DNA of 64,000 nucleotides, taken from positions 1 through 64,000 of the forward strand of contig NZ_JAZHOB010000009.1 of assembly GCF_048751585.1 (NCBI RefSeq). The letters are read 5' to 3'. Source of the stretch: G025836975 sp048751585. Its GTDB lineage: Bacteria > Pseudomonadota > Gammaproteobacteria > Burkholderiales > Burkholderiaceae_B. Below the pieces are notes generated by a model, which had not been told where the DNA came from, made no database searches, and saw only the letters and a list, made by a program, of their open reading frames with translations. Positions 42,841-50,648 of this stretch are shown here, one piece after another. The translations under genes and the position numbers were made by a program. Numbering within the stretch: position 1 is the first letter of the stretch; each line of letters opens with the position of its first letter.

Positions 42841-43983
42841 ATGAATTTCGCAGCAACCGACGATCAAAACATGCTCCGGGCCGCAATCGCAAAGATTGTT
42901 CAGTCCGAATGCACGCCTGAGCTGGTCCGGCAGTGGGATAGCGATGGCGTCTTTCCCGAGGATGTCTACGCGACGATGGTGAAGGCGGGGCTGATCTCCA
43001 TGGTCGTGCCGGCCGAGTACGGCGGCATGGGCAGCCCGATGTCCGACTGCATCATTCTTTATGAAGAAGTGGCCAAGCCTAGCGTGGACTTTGCCACGCG
43101 CGTCGCACTGCAAGCCTGGGGCGCTTCGATACTGGCGGACGTCGGCTCCGAGGAACTGAAAAGCACCATCTTGCCCGCCGTGGCGAATGGTGAAATGAAG
43201 CTCTCCTTCAGCCTGACCGAGCCAGGGTCGGGTTCCGACGCAGCGTCGCTAAGCACCAAGGCTCGAAAAGACGGCGGCGATTGGGTGATCAGCGGGCAAA
43301 AGCTGTTTTCCAGCGGCGCTGACGCGCCGGACAACAAAATCATTCTTGCCGTCCGTACCGAAAAAACCGACAAGCGGCACGATGGGATCTCGCTGTTCCT
43401 GGTCCCCAACGATCTGCCCGGCATCACCATACGCCGCCTGGACGTCATCGGCCGGCGCATACTGGGTTTGTCGGAGATCTATTTCGACGATGTGCGCGTG
43501 CCTGACCGTTACCTGCTGGGCGAGGCGGGCCAGGGCTGGGGCTACATTGGGCGCCATCTAGAACGAGAGCGAATTACACTGGCCGCCAACTACATCGGCT
43601 GCGCCGGCAGCGCCCTGGACGAAGCGGTCAACTACGCCAAGGAAAGGCGCCAGTTCAGCCAGCCCATAGGCAAGTTCCAGTCGATTGCCCATATGCTGGC
43701 CGACATGGCGACTGAATTAGAGTGCGGCCGTTGGATGACCATGATGGCGGCCTGGCGCTACGACAACCGCCTGCCTTGCCGCAAAGAAGCCAGCATGGCC
43801 AAGCTTTACGTATCCGAGATGCTCCAGCGCGTAACCGCCACAGGCATGCAAGTGCTGGGCGGCCACGCCTACACGACAGACCACGCCATGCAGCGGCATT
43901 GGCGCGATGCGCGCAACGCGACTGTCGGGGGTGGAACCTCGCAGATTCAGCGCCAGTTGATCGCTCGCGAGCTTAGCCTGTAA
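42841..43983 (+). CDS. Acyl-CoA dehydrogenase
   Basis: The 380-residue flavoenzyme has LTEPGSGSDAASLSTKA, ISGQKLFSSGADAPDNKIILAV and MQVLGGHAYTTDHAMQRHWRDARN. The terminal Glu is missing (TVGGGTSQIQR). A Glu in IGRHLERERITLAANYIG occupies the alternative helix-G base position, as in 31053-32210. It is the last gene of the operon begun at 37948 and ends 42 bp from a convergent gene; no clear terminator was seen in that short gap. Confidence 0.92.
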   Translation: MNFAATDDQNMLRAAIAKIVQSECTPELVRQWDSDGVFPEDVYATMVKAGLISMVVPAEYGGMGSPMSDCIILYEEVAKPSVDFATRVALQAWGASILADVGSEELKSTILPAVANGEMKLSFSLTEPGSGSDAASLSTKARKDGGDWVISGQKLFSSGADAPDNKIILAVRTEKTDKRHDGISLFLVPNDLPGITIRRLDVIGRRILGLSEIYFDDVRVPDRYLLGEAGQGWGYIGRHLERERITLAANYIGCAGSALDEAVNYAKERRQFSQPIGKFQSIAHMLADMATELECGRWMTMMAAWRYDNRLPCRKEASMAKLYVSEMLQRVTATGMQVLGGHAYTTDHAMQRHWRDARNATVGGGTSQIQRQLIARELSL

Positions 43984-44025
43984 AAACCGGCCTTGAACGC
44001 AACAGCCAAACCGGAATCGGCCCGC

Positions 44026-44814
44026 TTATCGAGAGCGGCCGGTCACCGGTGAAGCGATGTCGTGGGAGTTGTAGATGCACATGAGTTCGTAGCGCATCAT
44101 CGCCCCCAGCAACAGACCGTCGCGTTGCCCATCGCATAGCAGCGCTTCGCGGTGCAGTGCCAGCGACAGGCTGGCGCGGTTATAGCCCTCGACCAACAGC
44201 ACCCAATCCGCATAATGGTCAGGCGCGGTACGCCTGGTCGTATCCGAGTTGGTCACGTCCGTTGCTTCCAGATCGGATTCCCAAAGCGACATGGACACCA
44301 TGTCGCCGGATTCGTGCAGCTGCTTGGCGAGGGTTTCGCGAATGAACTTCCGCGCATCTTCCTTGCGGCCTTCCACGGCCTTGCACTGGACAACGACGGC
44401 GGTGGCGCCGACGTGGCTGCCTACCGACCAGGTTTCGCGGCAGACGGCGCGAATGACGTTTTCCATGCGCGGCAAAATCTTGCGCGTCGTCTCGGTGGGG
44501 TTATCAAGAACGCGCCGATATTCGTCCGACAAGAGCGTGTCGATGGACTCGCACTTGTACACAATCATGTAGGCGGGCCGGCTTTCGATGGCCTGATACC
44601 TGCGAGCGGAAACTATGCCGGGAACGGCCAGGCGTTCGGCGATATGCTCGTGGTGATACCAGTGATTCATTGCCCCATCCAGCTCCGTGGGGATGTCGTG
44701 CATGACCAGCAGCAAGCCAGGCGTATCTTCTTTTTTATCGACGTGATGGTTCATCGTTGGCTCGCTCGCGCATTGTTTGGGTAGAGGCATGTCGGTGACA
44801 CCGCCGCTGTACAT
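44026..44814 (-). CDS. DUF4286-like dimeric alpha-beta barrel protein
   Basis: The 262-residue protein starts at 44814 with GAGGAG 5 nt upstream. LLLVMHDIPTELDGAMNHWYHHEHIAERLAVPGIVSARRYQAIESRPAYMIVYKCESIDTLLS is the DUF4286/EthD-like alpha-beta barrel repeat. A second, weaker barrel half follows (ATAVVVQCKAVEGRKEDARKFIRETLAKQL ... YADWVLLVEGY). Such proteins occur beside catabolic genes as small lyases, isomerases or binding proteins; the activity here is unknown. It follows a Bug gene in a two-gene operon behind the sigma-54 promoter at 46011. Confidence 0.75.
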   Translation of the reverse strand: MYSGGVTDMPLPKQCASEPTMNHHVDKKEDTPGLLLVMHDIPTELDGAMNHWYHHEHIAERLAVPGIVSARRYQAIESRPAYMIVYKCESIDTLLSDEYRRVLDNPTETTRKILPRMENVIRAVCRETWSVGSHVGATAVVVQCKAVEGRKEDARKFIRETLAKQLHESGDMVSMSLWESDLEATDVTNSDTTRRTAPDHYADWVLLVEGYNRASLSLALHREALLCDGQRDGLLLGAMMRYELMCIYNSHDIASPVTGRSR

Positions 44815-44837
44815 GGTTGCTCCTCTGAGTATCCAAG

Positions 44838-44865
44838 TGCACCATTGCCCAAGGACAATGGTGCA
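44838..44865 (-). terminator. Intercistronic hairpin after a Bug gene
   Basis: TGCACCATTG / CAATGGTGCA form a perfect 10-bp stem with an 8-nt loop between the Bug stop (44947) and the start at 44814. No T-run follows. It may stabilise the receptor mRNA or, less likely, act as an operator. Confidence 0.45.
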
Positions 44866-44946
44866 ACTTCATATCACCCGTTATAGTCCCGCATCTACGA
44901 TCGAGCCTGGTAGTGACTTACAGGTCGATAGTATATGCCTGAATGT

Positions 44947-45927
44947 TTAATTGGCTGTAATGCCCACCTTCTTGATAATCGCGCCCCAGCGCTCGGTTTC
45001 ATCTTTAATGGTTTGAGCGGCCACTTCGGGTGTGCTGCCTATCGCTTCCATGCCGCGAGAGCTCAAGGCTTCGCGGAATTTCGGACTCTGGCCTATATCC
45101 ATCAATGCCTTGCTCAGGCGGTCGGCCACGTCTTGCGGCACGCCGGCCGGGGCCATGACCGCGTACCAGCCGAACACATTGAAATCCTTCAAGCCGGACT
45201 CTGCTATCGTCGGTACGTCGGGCAGCAAAGCGTTGCGCTTCAGGTCGGCGACCGCAATCGGACGCAGCTTCCCGCCCTTGATAAGCGGCAACGCCCCCCC
45301 GACGGTGGCAAAAAGCACGTCAATTCGGCCGCCCACCAGTTCGGTGAAGGCTGGCGCTTCGCCCTTGTAGGGGACGTGCAGGATCTTGATGCCGGTCAGG
45401 TCCTTGAACATTTCCATGGTCAAGTGCGCCGTGGAGGCATTGCCCGCGGAGCCGTAATTCAGGGTGTCCGGGTTATCTTTTGCCAGCTTGATGAATTCAG
45501 CGATGGTTTTGGGCGGCTTGCCTGGATTGCCTACAAGCACCATGGAGAACTTTGCGATCAGCGAAAGAGGCTTGAAGTCCTTCAAGGTATTGTAGGGAAG
45601 GTCCTTATAAAGCGTGGCATTCACGCTGGCCAGGCCTTGACCGCTTATGGTCAGCGTGTAGCCGTCCGCCGGCGCCTTTGCCACATAGTCGGTTCCGATA
45701 ATACCGCCCGCGCCCGTGCGGTTCTCAACGACCACGGGCTGGCCCAGGCGATCCGACAGTTCTTGTGCCAACAGCCTGGAAAGTATGTCCGACAAGCCCC
45801 CCGCCGCATAAGGCGCAATAAGGCGTATGGCCCGATTCGGGTAATCGCTGGCAAGCGCCGGCGTGCTAAGAGCCAAAGCCGCGGTAGCCGTTGCCGCGGC
45901 TAAAAGCATTTTTTTCAGCACTGACAT
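44947..45927 (-). CDS. Bug-family substrate-binding protein
   Basis: This 326-residue receptor has the signal peptide MSVLKKMLLAAATATAALALSTPALA and then DYPNRAIRLIAPYAAGGLSDILSRLLAQELSDRLGQ. ENRTGAGGIIGTDYVAK, HVPYKGEAPAFTELVGGRIDVLFAT and the tail TERWGAIIKKVGITAN follow. AAGGLSD is the carboxylate-binding opening loop. It is the first gene behind the sigma-54 promoter at 46011-46026; the 83-nt leader contains a small hairpin. A DUF4286-like protein is co-transcribed. Confidence 0.94.
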   Translation of the reverse strand: MSVLKKMLLAAATATAALALSTPALASDYPNRAIRLIAPYAAGGLSDILSRLLAQELSDRLGQPVVVENRTGAGGIIGTDYVAKAPADGYTLTISGQGLASVNATLYKDLPYNTLKDFKPLSLIAKFSMVLVGNPGKPPKTIAEFIKLAKDNPDTLNYGSAGNASTAHLTMEMFKDLTGIKILHVPYKGEAPAFTELVGGRIDVLFATVGGALPLIKGGKLRPIAVADLKRNALLPDVPTIAESGLKDFNVFGWYAVMAPAGVPQDVADRLSKALMDIGQSPKFREALSSRGMEAIGSTPEVAAQTIKDETERWGAIIKKVGITAN

Positions 45928-45951
45928 TTATGAGTCTCCTTGTTTGCTCAA

Positions 45952-45969
45952 GGCGCAAAAGTTTGCGCC
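45952..45969 (-). promoter_or_regulatory. Leader hairpin before a Bug gene
   Basis: GGCGCAAA-AG-TTTGCGCC is an 18-bp near-perfect palindrome located between the sigma-54 promoter at 46011 and the Bug start at 45927, so in the predicted 5' leader. Its role is unknown. Confidence 0.35.
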
Positions 45970-46010
45970 GGTAATCGAATGAATGGAAATCCAACCGTAC
46001 AAGTCAATAC

Positions 46011-46026
46011 GCAATAATGATGCCAA
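46011..46026 (-). promoter_or_regulatory. Sigma-54 promoter for operon 45927-44026
   Basis: Minus-strand TTGGCATCATTATTGC has GG-N10-GC, with the -12 GC about 84 bp upstream of the Bug start. It lies just after the terminator of the preceding gene (46066-46106). Confidence 0.8.
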
Positions 46027-46065
46027 GTCTTTACCGCCACGGCCCATCGGTTTGGAAAGCAAAAA

Positions 46066-46106
46066 GTGGCTGAGTAAAGCACAGAAGATGTCTGCTCAAC
46101 AGCCAC
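46066..46106 (-). terminator. Rho-independent terminator of the DUF2889 gene
   Basis: On the minus strand GTGGCTG ... CAGCCAC closes a longer imperfect hairpin (inner AGCAGA/TCTGTGCT pairing) and is followed directly by TTTTTGCTTT, 17 bp after the stop at 46123. Confidence 0.72.
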
Positions 46107-46122
46107 GGCGTACCGGATGGAT

Positions 46123-46698
46123 TCAGGATTCCGGCTGGCGATACCAATTGGGGTAGTACTTCAAGACCAGCGGGCCGTCTTCTCTCCATGCGTGGCATCC
46201 GCCTATCTTTAGCGGGCGTGGCGCTGAAGGGTCATTTTTTTTCTCGGCGGCCGCCATTCTCGGCATCATTGTCTGTATGGCCAAGGTGGGCAGCAGCGCC
46301 GCCAGTTCCGAAATATGGGAGCATCGCTCGTGCGCCGGAAGCCGTTTTCCAATTTCCTTACGGAAGCCCTTGAGCAAGTTTGCGCCCACCAGCCTTTCCA
46401 CGTGCAATCCAGCCTCCGGGCAGATCGTGGGGAAGGGCATGCGTTGCATGCTCGCTTCGGCTTCCAGCACGTCCATGTCCTGGTTGACCGTGACCCGCAG
46501 CGCCATCAGATGAATGGGTACACCGCAGTCGAAGTGCGTGGTTTGCGAGGTGAAGGATTCCGCCTTCAGGTCCTCGATCAGCGCCTCCAGGTCCCAAAGG
46601 CCGTCCTCGCGCTCATAGGATTGAAGGTGGATGCTGCGCGAATGCGCCGCTTTCCTGAGGGCCTTGGGCTTGGAAAGAAAATGCGAGGGGGCCACCAT
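46123..46698 (-). CDS. DUF2889 protein
   Basis: The 191-residue protein starts at 46698 with GGAG 7 nt upstream. It matches the DUF2889 pattern: RSIHLQSYEREDGLWDLEALIEDLKAESF, then HFDCGVPIHLMALRVTVNQDMDVLEAEASMQRMPFPTICPEA and LVGANLLKGFRKEIGKRL. Members are small cytoplasmic proteins found beside aromatic or CoA catabolic genes with no established reaction. It is the second gene after a CoA-transferase (51-bp gap) and ends at a good terminator. Confidence 0.83.
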   Translation of the reverse strand: MVAPSHFLSKPKALRKAAHSRSIHLQSYEREDGLWDLEALIEDLKAESFTSQTTHFDCGVPIHLMALRVTVNQDMDVLEAEASMQRMPFPTICPEAGLHVERLVGANLLKGFRKEIGKRLPAHERCSHISELAALLPTLAIQTMMPRMAAAEKKNDPSAPRPLKIGGCHAWREDGPLVLKYYPNWYRQPES

Positions 46699-46749
46699 AT
46701 ACAGTCTCCGGGATCAATGTGTTAAGTGCCGGGCCATGCCGGCCGGTTG

Positions 46750-47937
46750 TCAGCAGGTCGCGCCGGTGTCGACAAGGGCCGCAATTTCGCCGTCCGACAG
46801 GCCTGCGGCGGCAAGCAGCTCGCGGCTGTGCTCACCGAGGCGCGGCGCAAGGCAAGTGATTGCGCTGGGTGTTTTTTCGAAATTGACGGGCGGCCGAACC
46901 TGCGTCAGCACCCCTTCGCTTGGGTGCGGCATCCGGCTGAACATGCCCACCGCGCATAAATGCGGGTCACCGAACAGATCCTCAAGGGAATTGACCTTCG
47001 CCACCGGAACCCCTAGCGGCCGCAATTGACTGAGCCATTCCGCCGACGTGCGCAGCGCCATGATGTCGCCTAGCGTCTTGTATAGCGTTTCGTAGTTCTT
47101 GCTGCGGCTGTTCGCCGTGACATAGCGAGGGTCCCTGGCCAGATCGTCGCGATCGGCCAGTTTGAAGAAGTCCTGCCAGTTCCTGTCCGTGTACGGCAAG
47201 ACGCACAAATAGCCATCCAGCGTGCGATGGGGCTTGCGTAGCTGGCTAAGCACGCGCGCGTAGCCGGCTTCACCGCTATCGGGGTCGAATGTCCGCTCAC
47301 CCATGTGTTCGATCAGCATGAACGACGCCAGGGCTTCGAACATGGGCACTTCAATGCTCTGGCCCTCTCCGGTACGGAATTTATGCACCAAGGCCCCCAG
47401 GATGCTGTACGTAACCGTAAGGCCGGCGACTTTGTCGGCAATGATCGTGGGGGTGAAGCGCGGCTCTCCGGCCAGGCTTGCATTCAGGGAGCACAAGCCT
47501 GAAAGCCCCTGGATCATGTCGTCGTAGGCGGGATTGGCGGCATAAGGGCCATCCTGGCCAAAGCCATAAGCCCCGCAGTAGACAATACCCGGGTTGGTTT
47601 CCTTGACTCGCGAATAATCCAGATGAAGGCGCTCGATGGCCGCTGGGCGCATGGCATGCACAAACACATCGGCCCCCGCTATCACCCGGTGCAGCGCCTG
47701 GCGCGCGGCGGGTTGCTGCAGGTCCAGCATCAGGCTTTTCTTATTTCGATTGACCGAGAGATGGATGGGACCCATGGCGGCGCTGTGGCCGACTCCCATA
47801 TGCCGCATGATGTCGCCCTGGGGGCTTTCTACCTTGATCACCTCCGCCCCCATGTCGCCAAAAATCTGCGTGGCATAGGGGCCCATGACGACAGACGTAA
47901 GATCGACGACTTTAATTCCAGACAGCAATCCAGGCAT
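46750..47937 (-). CDS. CaiB/BaiF family III CoA-transferase
   Basis: This 395-residue enzyme starts at 47937 with GGAG 5 nt upstream; the open frame to 48159 is non-homologous and runs through the promoter. It has IKVVDLTSVVMGPYATQIFGDMGAEVIKVESPQGD, HLSVNRNKKSLMLDL, the catalytic Asp in IIADKVAG (residue ~168) and GEGQSIEVPM. LPYTDRNWQDFFKLADRDDLARDPRY follows, resembling the succinyl-CoA-dependent transferases. It is co-transcribed with the DUF2889 gene from the sigma-54 promoter at 47997. Confidence 0.93.
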   Translation of the reverse strand: MPGLLSGIKVVDLTSVVMGPYATQIFGDMGAEVIKVESPQGDIMRHMGVGHSAAMGPIHLSVNRNKKSLMLDLQQPAARQALHRVIAGADVFVHAMRPAAIERLHLDYSRVKETNPGIVYCGAYGFGQDGPYAANPAYDDMIQGLSGLCSLNASLAGEPRFTPTIIADKVAGLTVTYSILGALVHKFRTGEGQSIEVPMFEALASFMLIEHMGERTFDPDSGEAGYARVLSQLRKPHRTLDGYLCVLPYTDRNWQDFFKLADRDDLARDPRYVTANSRSKNYETLYKTLGDIMALRTSAEWLSQLRPLGVPVAKVNSLEDLFGDPHLCAVGMFSRMPHPSEGVLTQVRPPVNFEKTPSAITCLAPRLGEHSRELLAAAGLSDGEIAALVDTGATC

Positions 47938-47996
47938 GACTTCTCCGAATGTTTGACTTGATACCGCAAAAATCCACTTCTCTGAAACTCTTTTAA

Positions 47997-48012
47997 GCAA
48001 ATTTGATGCCAT
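47997..48012 (-). promoter_or_regulatory. Sigma-54 promoter for operon 47937-46123
   Basis: Minus-strand ATGGCATCAAATTTGC has GG-N10-GC and TTGC, 60 bp from the start at 47937. The surrounding 47938-48222 gap contains no gene beyond this promoter and the terminator at 48164. Confidence 0.75.
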
Positions 48013-48163
48013 GTATGCGACGCCGCGTACGACCGCCGCCACGCAGGCCGCCGCCGTATCGGCGATGGCCTGGGTTGCTTCCCGCAGATACAGTTGTCTG
48101 CCGGGATGACATTGAACGGCAAAGCCCCGGCTCCGGCCCGACACCGCTCGGCCGCGCAAAAAA

Positions 48164-48185
48164 AGCCTGCAACGAGGTGCAGGCT
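48164..48185 (-). terminator. Rho-independent terminator of operon 50284-48223
   Basis: AGCCTGCA-ACGAGG-TGCAGGCT forms an 8-bp stem, preceded by TTTTT and followed on the minus strand by TTTTTTT, 38 bp after the stop at 48223. It is the best canonical terminator in the window. Confidence 0.88.
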
Positions 48186-48222
48186 AAAAAGAAGCTCGCA
48201 ATGCCAGCTTTGAGCTACCGCC

Positions 48223-49437
48223 CTACTTCTTGACCAGCGGGCAGGTGCTTTCCGACAGCGGGCGCCATGCCTTGTCCGCCGGAATCGTCGCCTGTATTTT
48301 CAGCAAATCCCAGTCGGCGGTGGATTCCGCCGGCTTCTTGACCTCGGCCAGGAGCATGTCGTAGACCATGCGCCCGTCGGCGCGAATCTTGCCGTTATGG
48401 GTGTAGAAGTCGTTGATCGGCGTTTTCTTCATCTGTTCAGCGACCGCCCCGGCATCGTCCGAGCCCGCCGCCTTGACGGCATTCAGGTAATGCAGGGTAG
48501 CCGAGTAGGCGCCGGCTTGAACCATGGACGGCATGGTGCCGTGGGCTTTAAAGAACCGTTTCGAAAAAGCGCGTGTTTCGTCGTTGCGGTCCCAGTAGAA
48601 GCCGGTAGTAAATTGCAGGCCTTGCGCCGCTTGCAGCCCCATGCCCTTGACGTCGTGCAGGAAGACCAGCAGCGTGGCCAGCTTCTGCCCGCTTTGCGTA
48701 ATGCCGAGCTCGGATGCCTGTCGCACGGAGGTCTGCGTGTCGGTGCCGGCATTGGCCAGGCCGATTACCTTGGCGCCCGATGTCTGTGCCTGCAGAAGAT
48801 ACGATGAAAAGTCCGTGGTGTTCAGCGGCGCGCGAACGGCGCCGACGATTTTTCCGCCATTTTCCTTCACGACCGCGCTGGTGTCGCGCTCCAGCGAGTG
48901 GCCGAAGGCATAGTCGGCGGTGATGAAGAACCATGAGCTGCCGCCGTTTTGCGTGACGGCCGCGCCTGTGCCGTGTGCCAGCGCGTAGGTGTCATACACA
49001 TAATGAATGCCGTAGGGAGAGCAGTTCTCGTTGGTCAGGGAAGACGAGGCTGAGCCCGCAAAAATCGTCAGCTTTTTCTTCTCTTTGCCCAGTTTCTGCA
49101 ACGCCAGCGCCGAGGCGGAGTCGGTCGATTCGATAATCATGCTCACGCCGTCGCGGTCGTACCATTCCCGGGCGCGCGCCGCGGTGATGTCGAGCTTGTT
49201 CTGGTAGTCGGCCGACAACACTTCGATCTTGCGGTCCAGGACCTTGCCGCCGAAATCCTTGGCGGCCATCTCGACCGCCTTGACGACGCCGGGTCCGCCA
49301 TGAGCGGAGTACACCCCCGTCATGTCGACGATGGCGCCGATACGAAAAGGTGCTTTCTCCTGGGCGTTGGCGATGCTTCCGGCCGACAAGGCGCCCAGGA
49401 TGATCGCCATCATGGTGGTGAGCGTGGGTTGCTTCAT
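48223..49437 (-). CDS. Branched-chain amino acid/amide ABC transporter-type substrate-binding protein
   Basis: The 404-residue protein starts at 49437 with AAGGAG upstream; the longer frame is non-homologous. The signal peptide is KQPTLTTMMAIILGALSAGSIANAQ. The LivK/type I periplasmic fold follows: FRIGAIVDMTGVYSAHGGPGVVKAVEMAAKDFGG, DYQNKLDITAARAREWYDRDGVSMIIESTDSASALAL and FITADYAFGHSLERDTSAVVKENGG. No LivHMGF permease genes are nearby, so it is an orphan receptor here. It follows a crotonase gene in a sigma-54 operon and probably binds an aromatic or aliphatic acid. Confidence 0.92.
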   Translation of the reverse strand: MKQPTLTTMMAIILGALSAGSIANAQEKAPFRIGAIVDMTGVYSAHGGPGVVKAVEMAAKDFGGKVLDRKIEVLSADYQNKLDITAARAREWYDRDGVSMIIESTDSASALALQKLGKEKKKLTIFAGSASSSLTNENCSPYGIHYVYDTYALAHGTGAAVTQNGGSSWFFITADYAFGHSLERDTSAVVKENGGKIVGAVRAPLNTTDFSSYLLQAQTSGAKVIGLANAGTDTQTSVRQASELGITQSGQKLATLLVFLHDVKGMGLQAAQGLQFTTGFYWDRNDETRAFSKRFFKAHGTMPSMVQAGAYSATLHYLNAVKAAGSDDAGAVAEQMKKTPINDFYTHNGKIRADGRMVYDMLLAEVKKPAESTADWDLLKIQATIPADKAWRPLSESTCPLVKK

Positions 49438-49474
49438 GGTTTCATCTCCTTCAGGGGTTTGTTTTAATTGAGTG

Positions 49475-50284
49475 TCAGAACGGGCAATCCGGATTGAAGT
49501 TCGGGCTGCGTTTTTCAAGGAAGGCATCTATCCCTTCCGTGCCCTCCGGCCCGGCAAATCCGGTGAATTCAAGAGCGAGCGAGGCGTCGAAAATAGGCTG
49601 GGCCTGCTTGATCCAATGGTTCAGCATCATCTTGGTCCAGCGCTGAGCGGCGGGTGCGCCTTGCGCCAGGCGCGTCGCGATCTCGACGGCGCGGGCCTCG
49701 ACCTCTTCGTCAGGGAGCGCAAGAGAAACCAGATTCATGCGCTCCGCCTCTTCGCCGGTGAAGGTCTCCGCCGTCAGCAAGTAGTACTTGGCTTTCGCCA
49801 TGCCGCATAGAATCGGCCAGATGATCGCGGCATGGTCACCCGCCGCCACGCCGATTTTCAGGTGCCCGTCCGAGAACTTGGCATCCTTGGCCGCGATGGA
49901 CACGTCGGCCAGCAATAGCGTCGCCAGCCCCGCGCCCACCCCCCAGCCGCGAGCCGCCGTAACGATGGGCTTGCGGCAATCGAGCATATTGGTGACCAGA
50001 TCGCGCGACTCTTTCATGGCGCGCATCCTTAGCGCATAGTCGTCGCAGACCTTCCGTTCGTGCTTGAGGTCGCCGCCGGCCGAGAATGTCTTACCGTCTC
50101 CGGTGAAAAGGATCACATTGACGCTGTCGTCGGCGTCGACATCACGCCAGATTTCCGACACCTCTCTATGCATCTGGGCGTCCATGGCCCCCATCTTCAG
50201 CGGGGAGCGCATCGTAATACGCAGCACCTTGGGGCTGGGGCGGTCAAATGCCAGTCTTTCATAGCGTGCATAGCGGTCGGTCAT
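49475..50284 (-). CDS. Enoyl-CoA hydratase/isomerase (crotonase family)
   Basis: The 269-residue protein has FSAGGDLKHERKV and TAARGWGVGAGLATLLLADVSIA as the oxyanion-hole regions; the usual GGG is GAG. The first catalytic Glu position reads FSDGHLKIGVAAGDHAAIIWPILCG, with no Glu, so hydration is doubtful. It resembles members acting in aromatic-acid or cyclohexane ring pathways. It is the first gene behind the consensus sigma-54 promoter at 50359-50374, with a LivK receptor 37 bp downstream. Confidence 0.88.
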   Translation of the reverse strand: MTDRYARYERLAFDRPSPKVLRITMRSPLKMGAMDAQMHREVSEIWRDVDADDSVNVILFTGDGKTFSAGGDLKHERKVCDDYALRMRAMKESRDLVTNMLDCRKPIVTAARGWGVGAGLATLLLADVSIAAKDAKFSDGHLKIGVAAGDHAAIIWPILCGMAKAKYYLLTAETFTGEEAERMNLVSLALPDEEVEARAVEIATRLAQGAPAAQRWTKMMLNHWIKQAQPIFDASLALEFTGFAGPEGTEGIDAFLEKRSPNFNPDCPF

Positions 50285-50358
50285 GTCTTTCTTCCATCCA
50301 AAACAGGTAGGCGTGGTGCGCCGGGCAGAATTATTCTGATGTCATAGTGAAACAGGAC

Positions 50359-50374
50359 GCAAAAGCCGTGCCAG
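50359..50374 (-). promoter_or_regulatory. Sigma-54 promoter for operon 50284-48223
   Basis: Minus-strand CTGGCACGGCTTTTGC matches the textbook TGGCACG-N4-TTGC exactly, with GG-N10-GC, 75 bp before the crotonase start. The rest of the 364-bp gap (to 50648) shows no gene. Confidence 0.88.
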
Positions 50375-50648
50375 GTTTGCCGACACTCGTCCAGAGACAA
50401 AGATTACGCTGATCAGCCCGGAAAAGTGTCAACAGAGTGGTCAGGCTGAAAGCAATGTGTGTCTTCGGTGTACTGCTTGAAGTCACGTTTCCTGGACACT
50501 GACGCCCGAGGCAGCGAAGGCGGCGCGGCGCCGCCGGCGCACAACGGATACACTGGCCGGTAATTCCCGGTTTCCTCGATGAAAACCCGCTTCGATACTC
50601 CACCCGCCTCTCGACAGACAAGGCGGCGGAATCTGAATAGGCACGGCC

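Noticed and set aside
5133..48110. AGACA/TGTCT elements upstream of most sigma-54 promoters as a common activator motif
   Set aside because: A 5-mer is expected often by chance in windows of ~150 bp; needs a motif-finding run.
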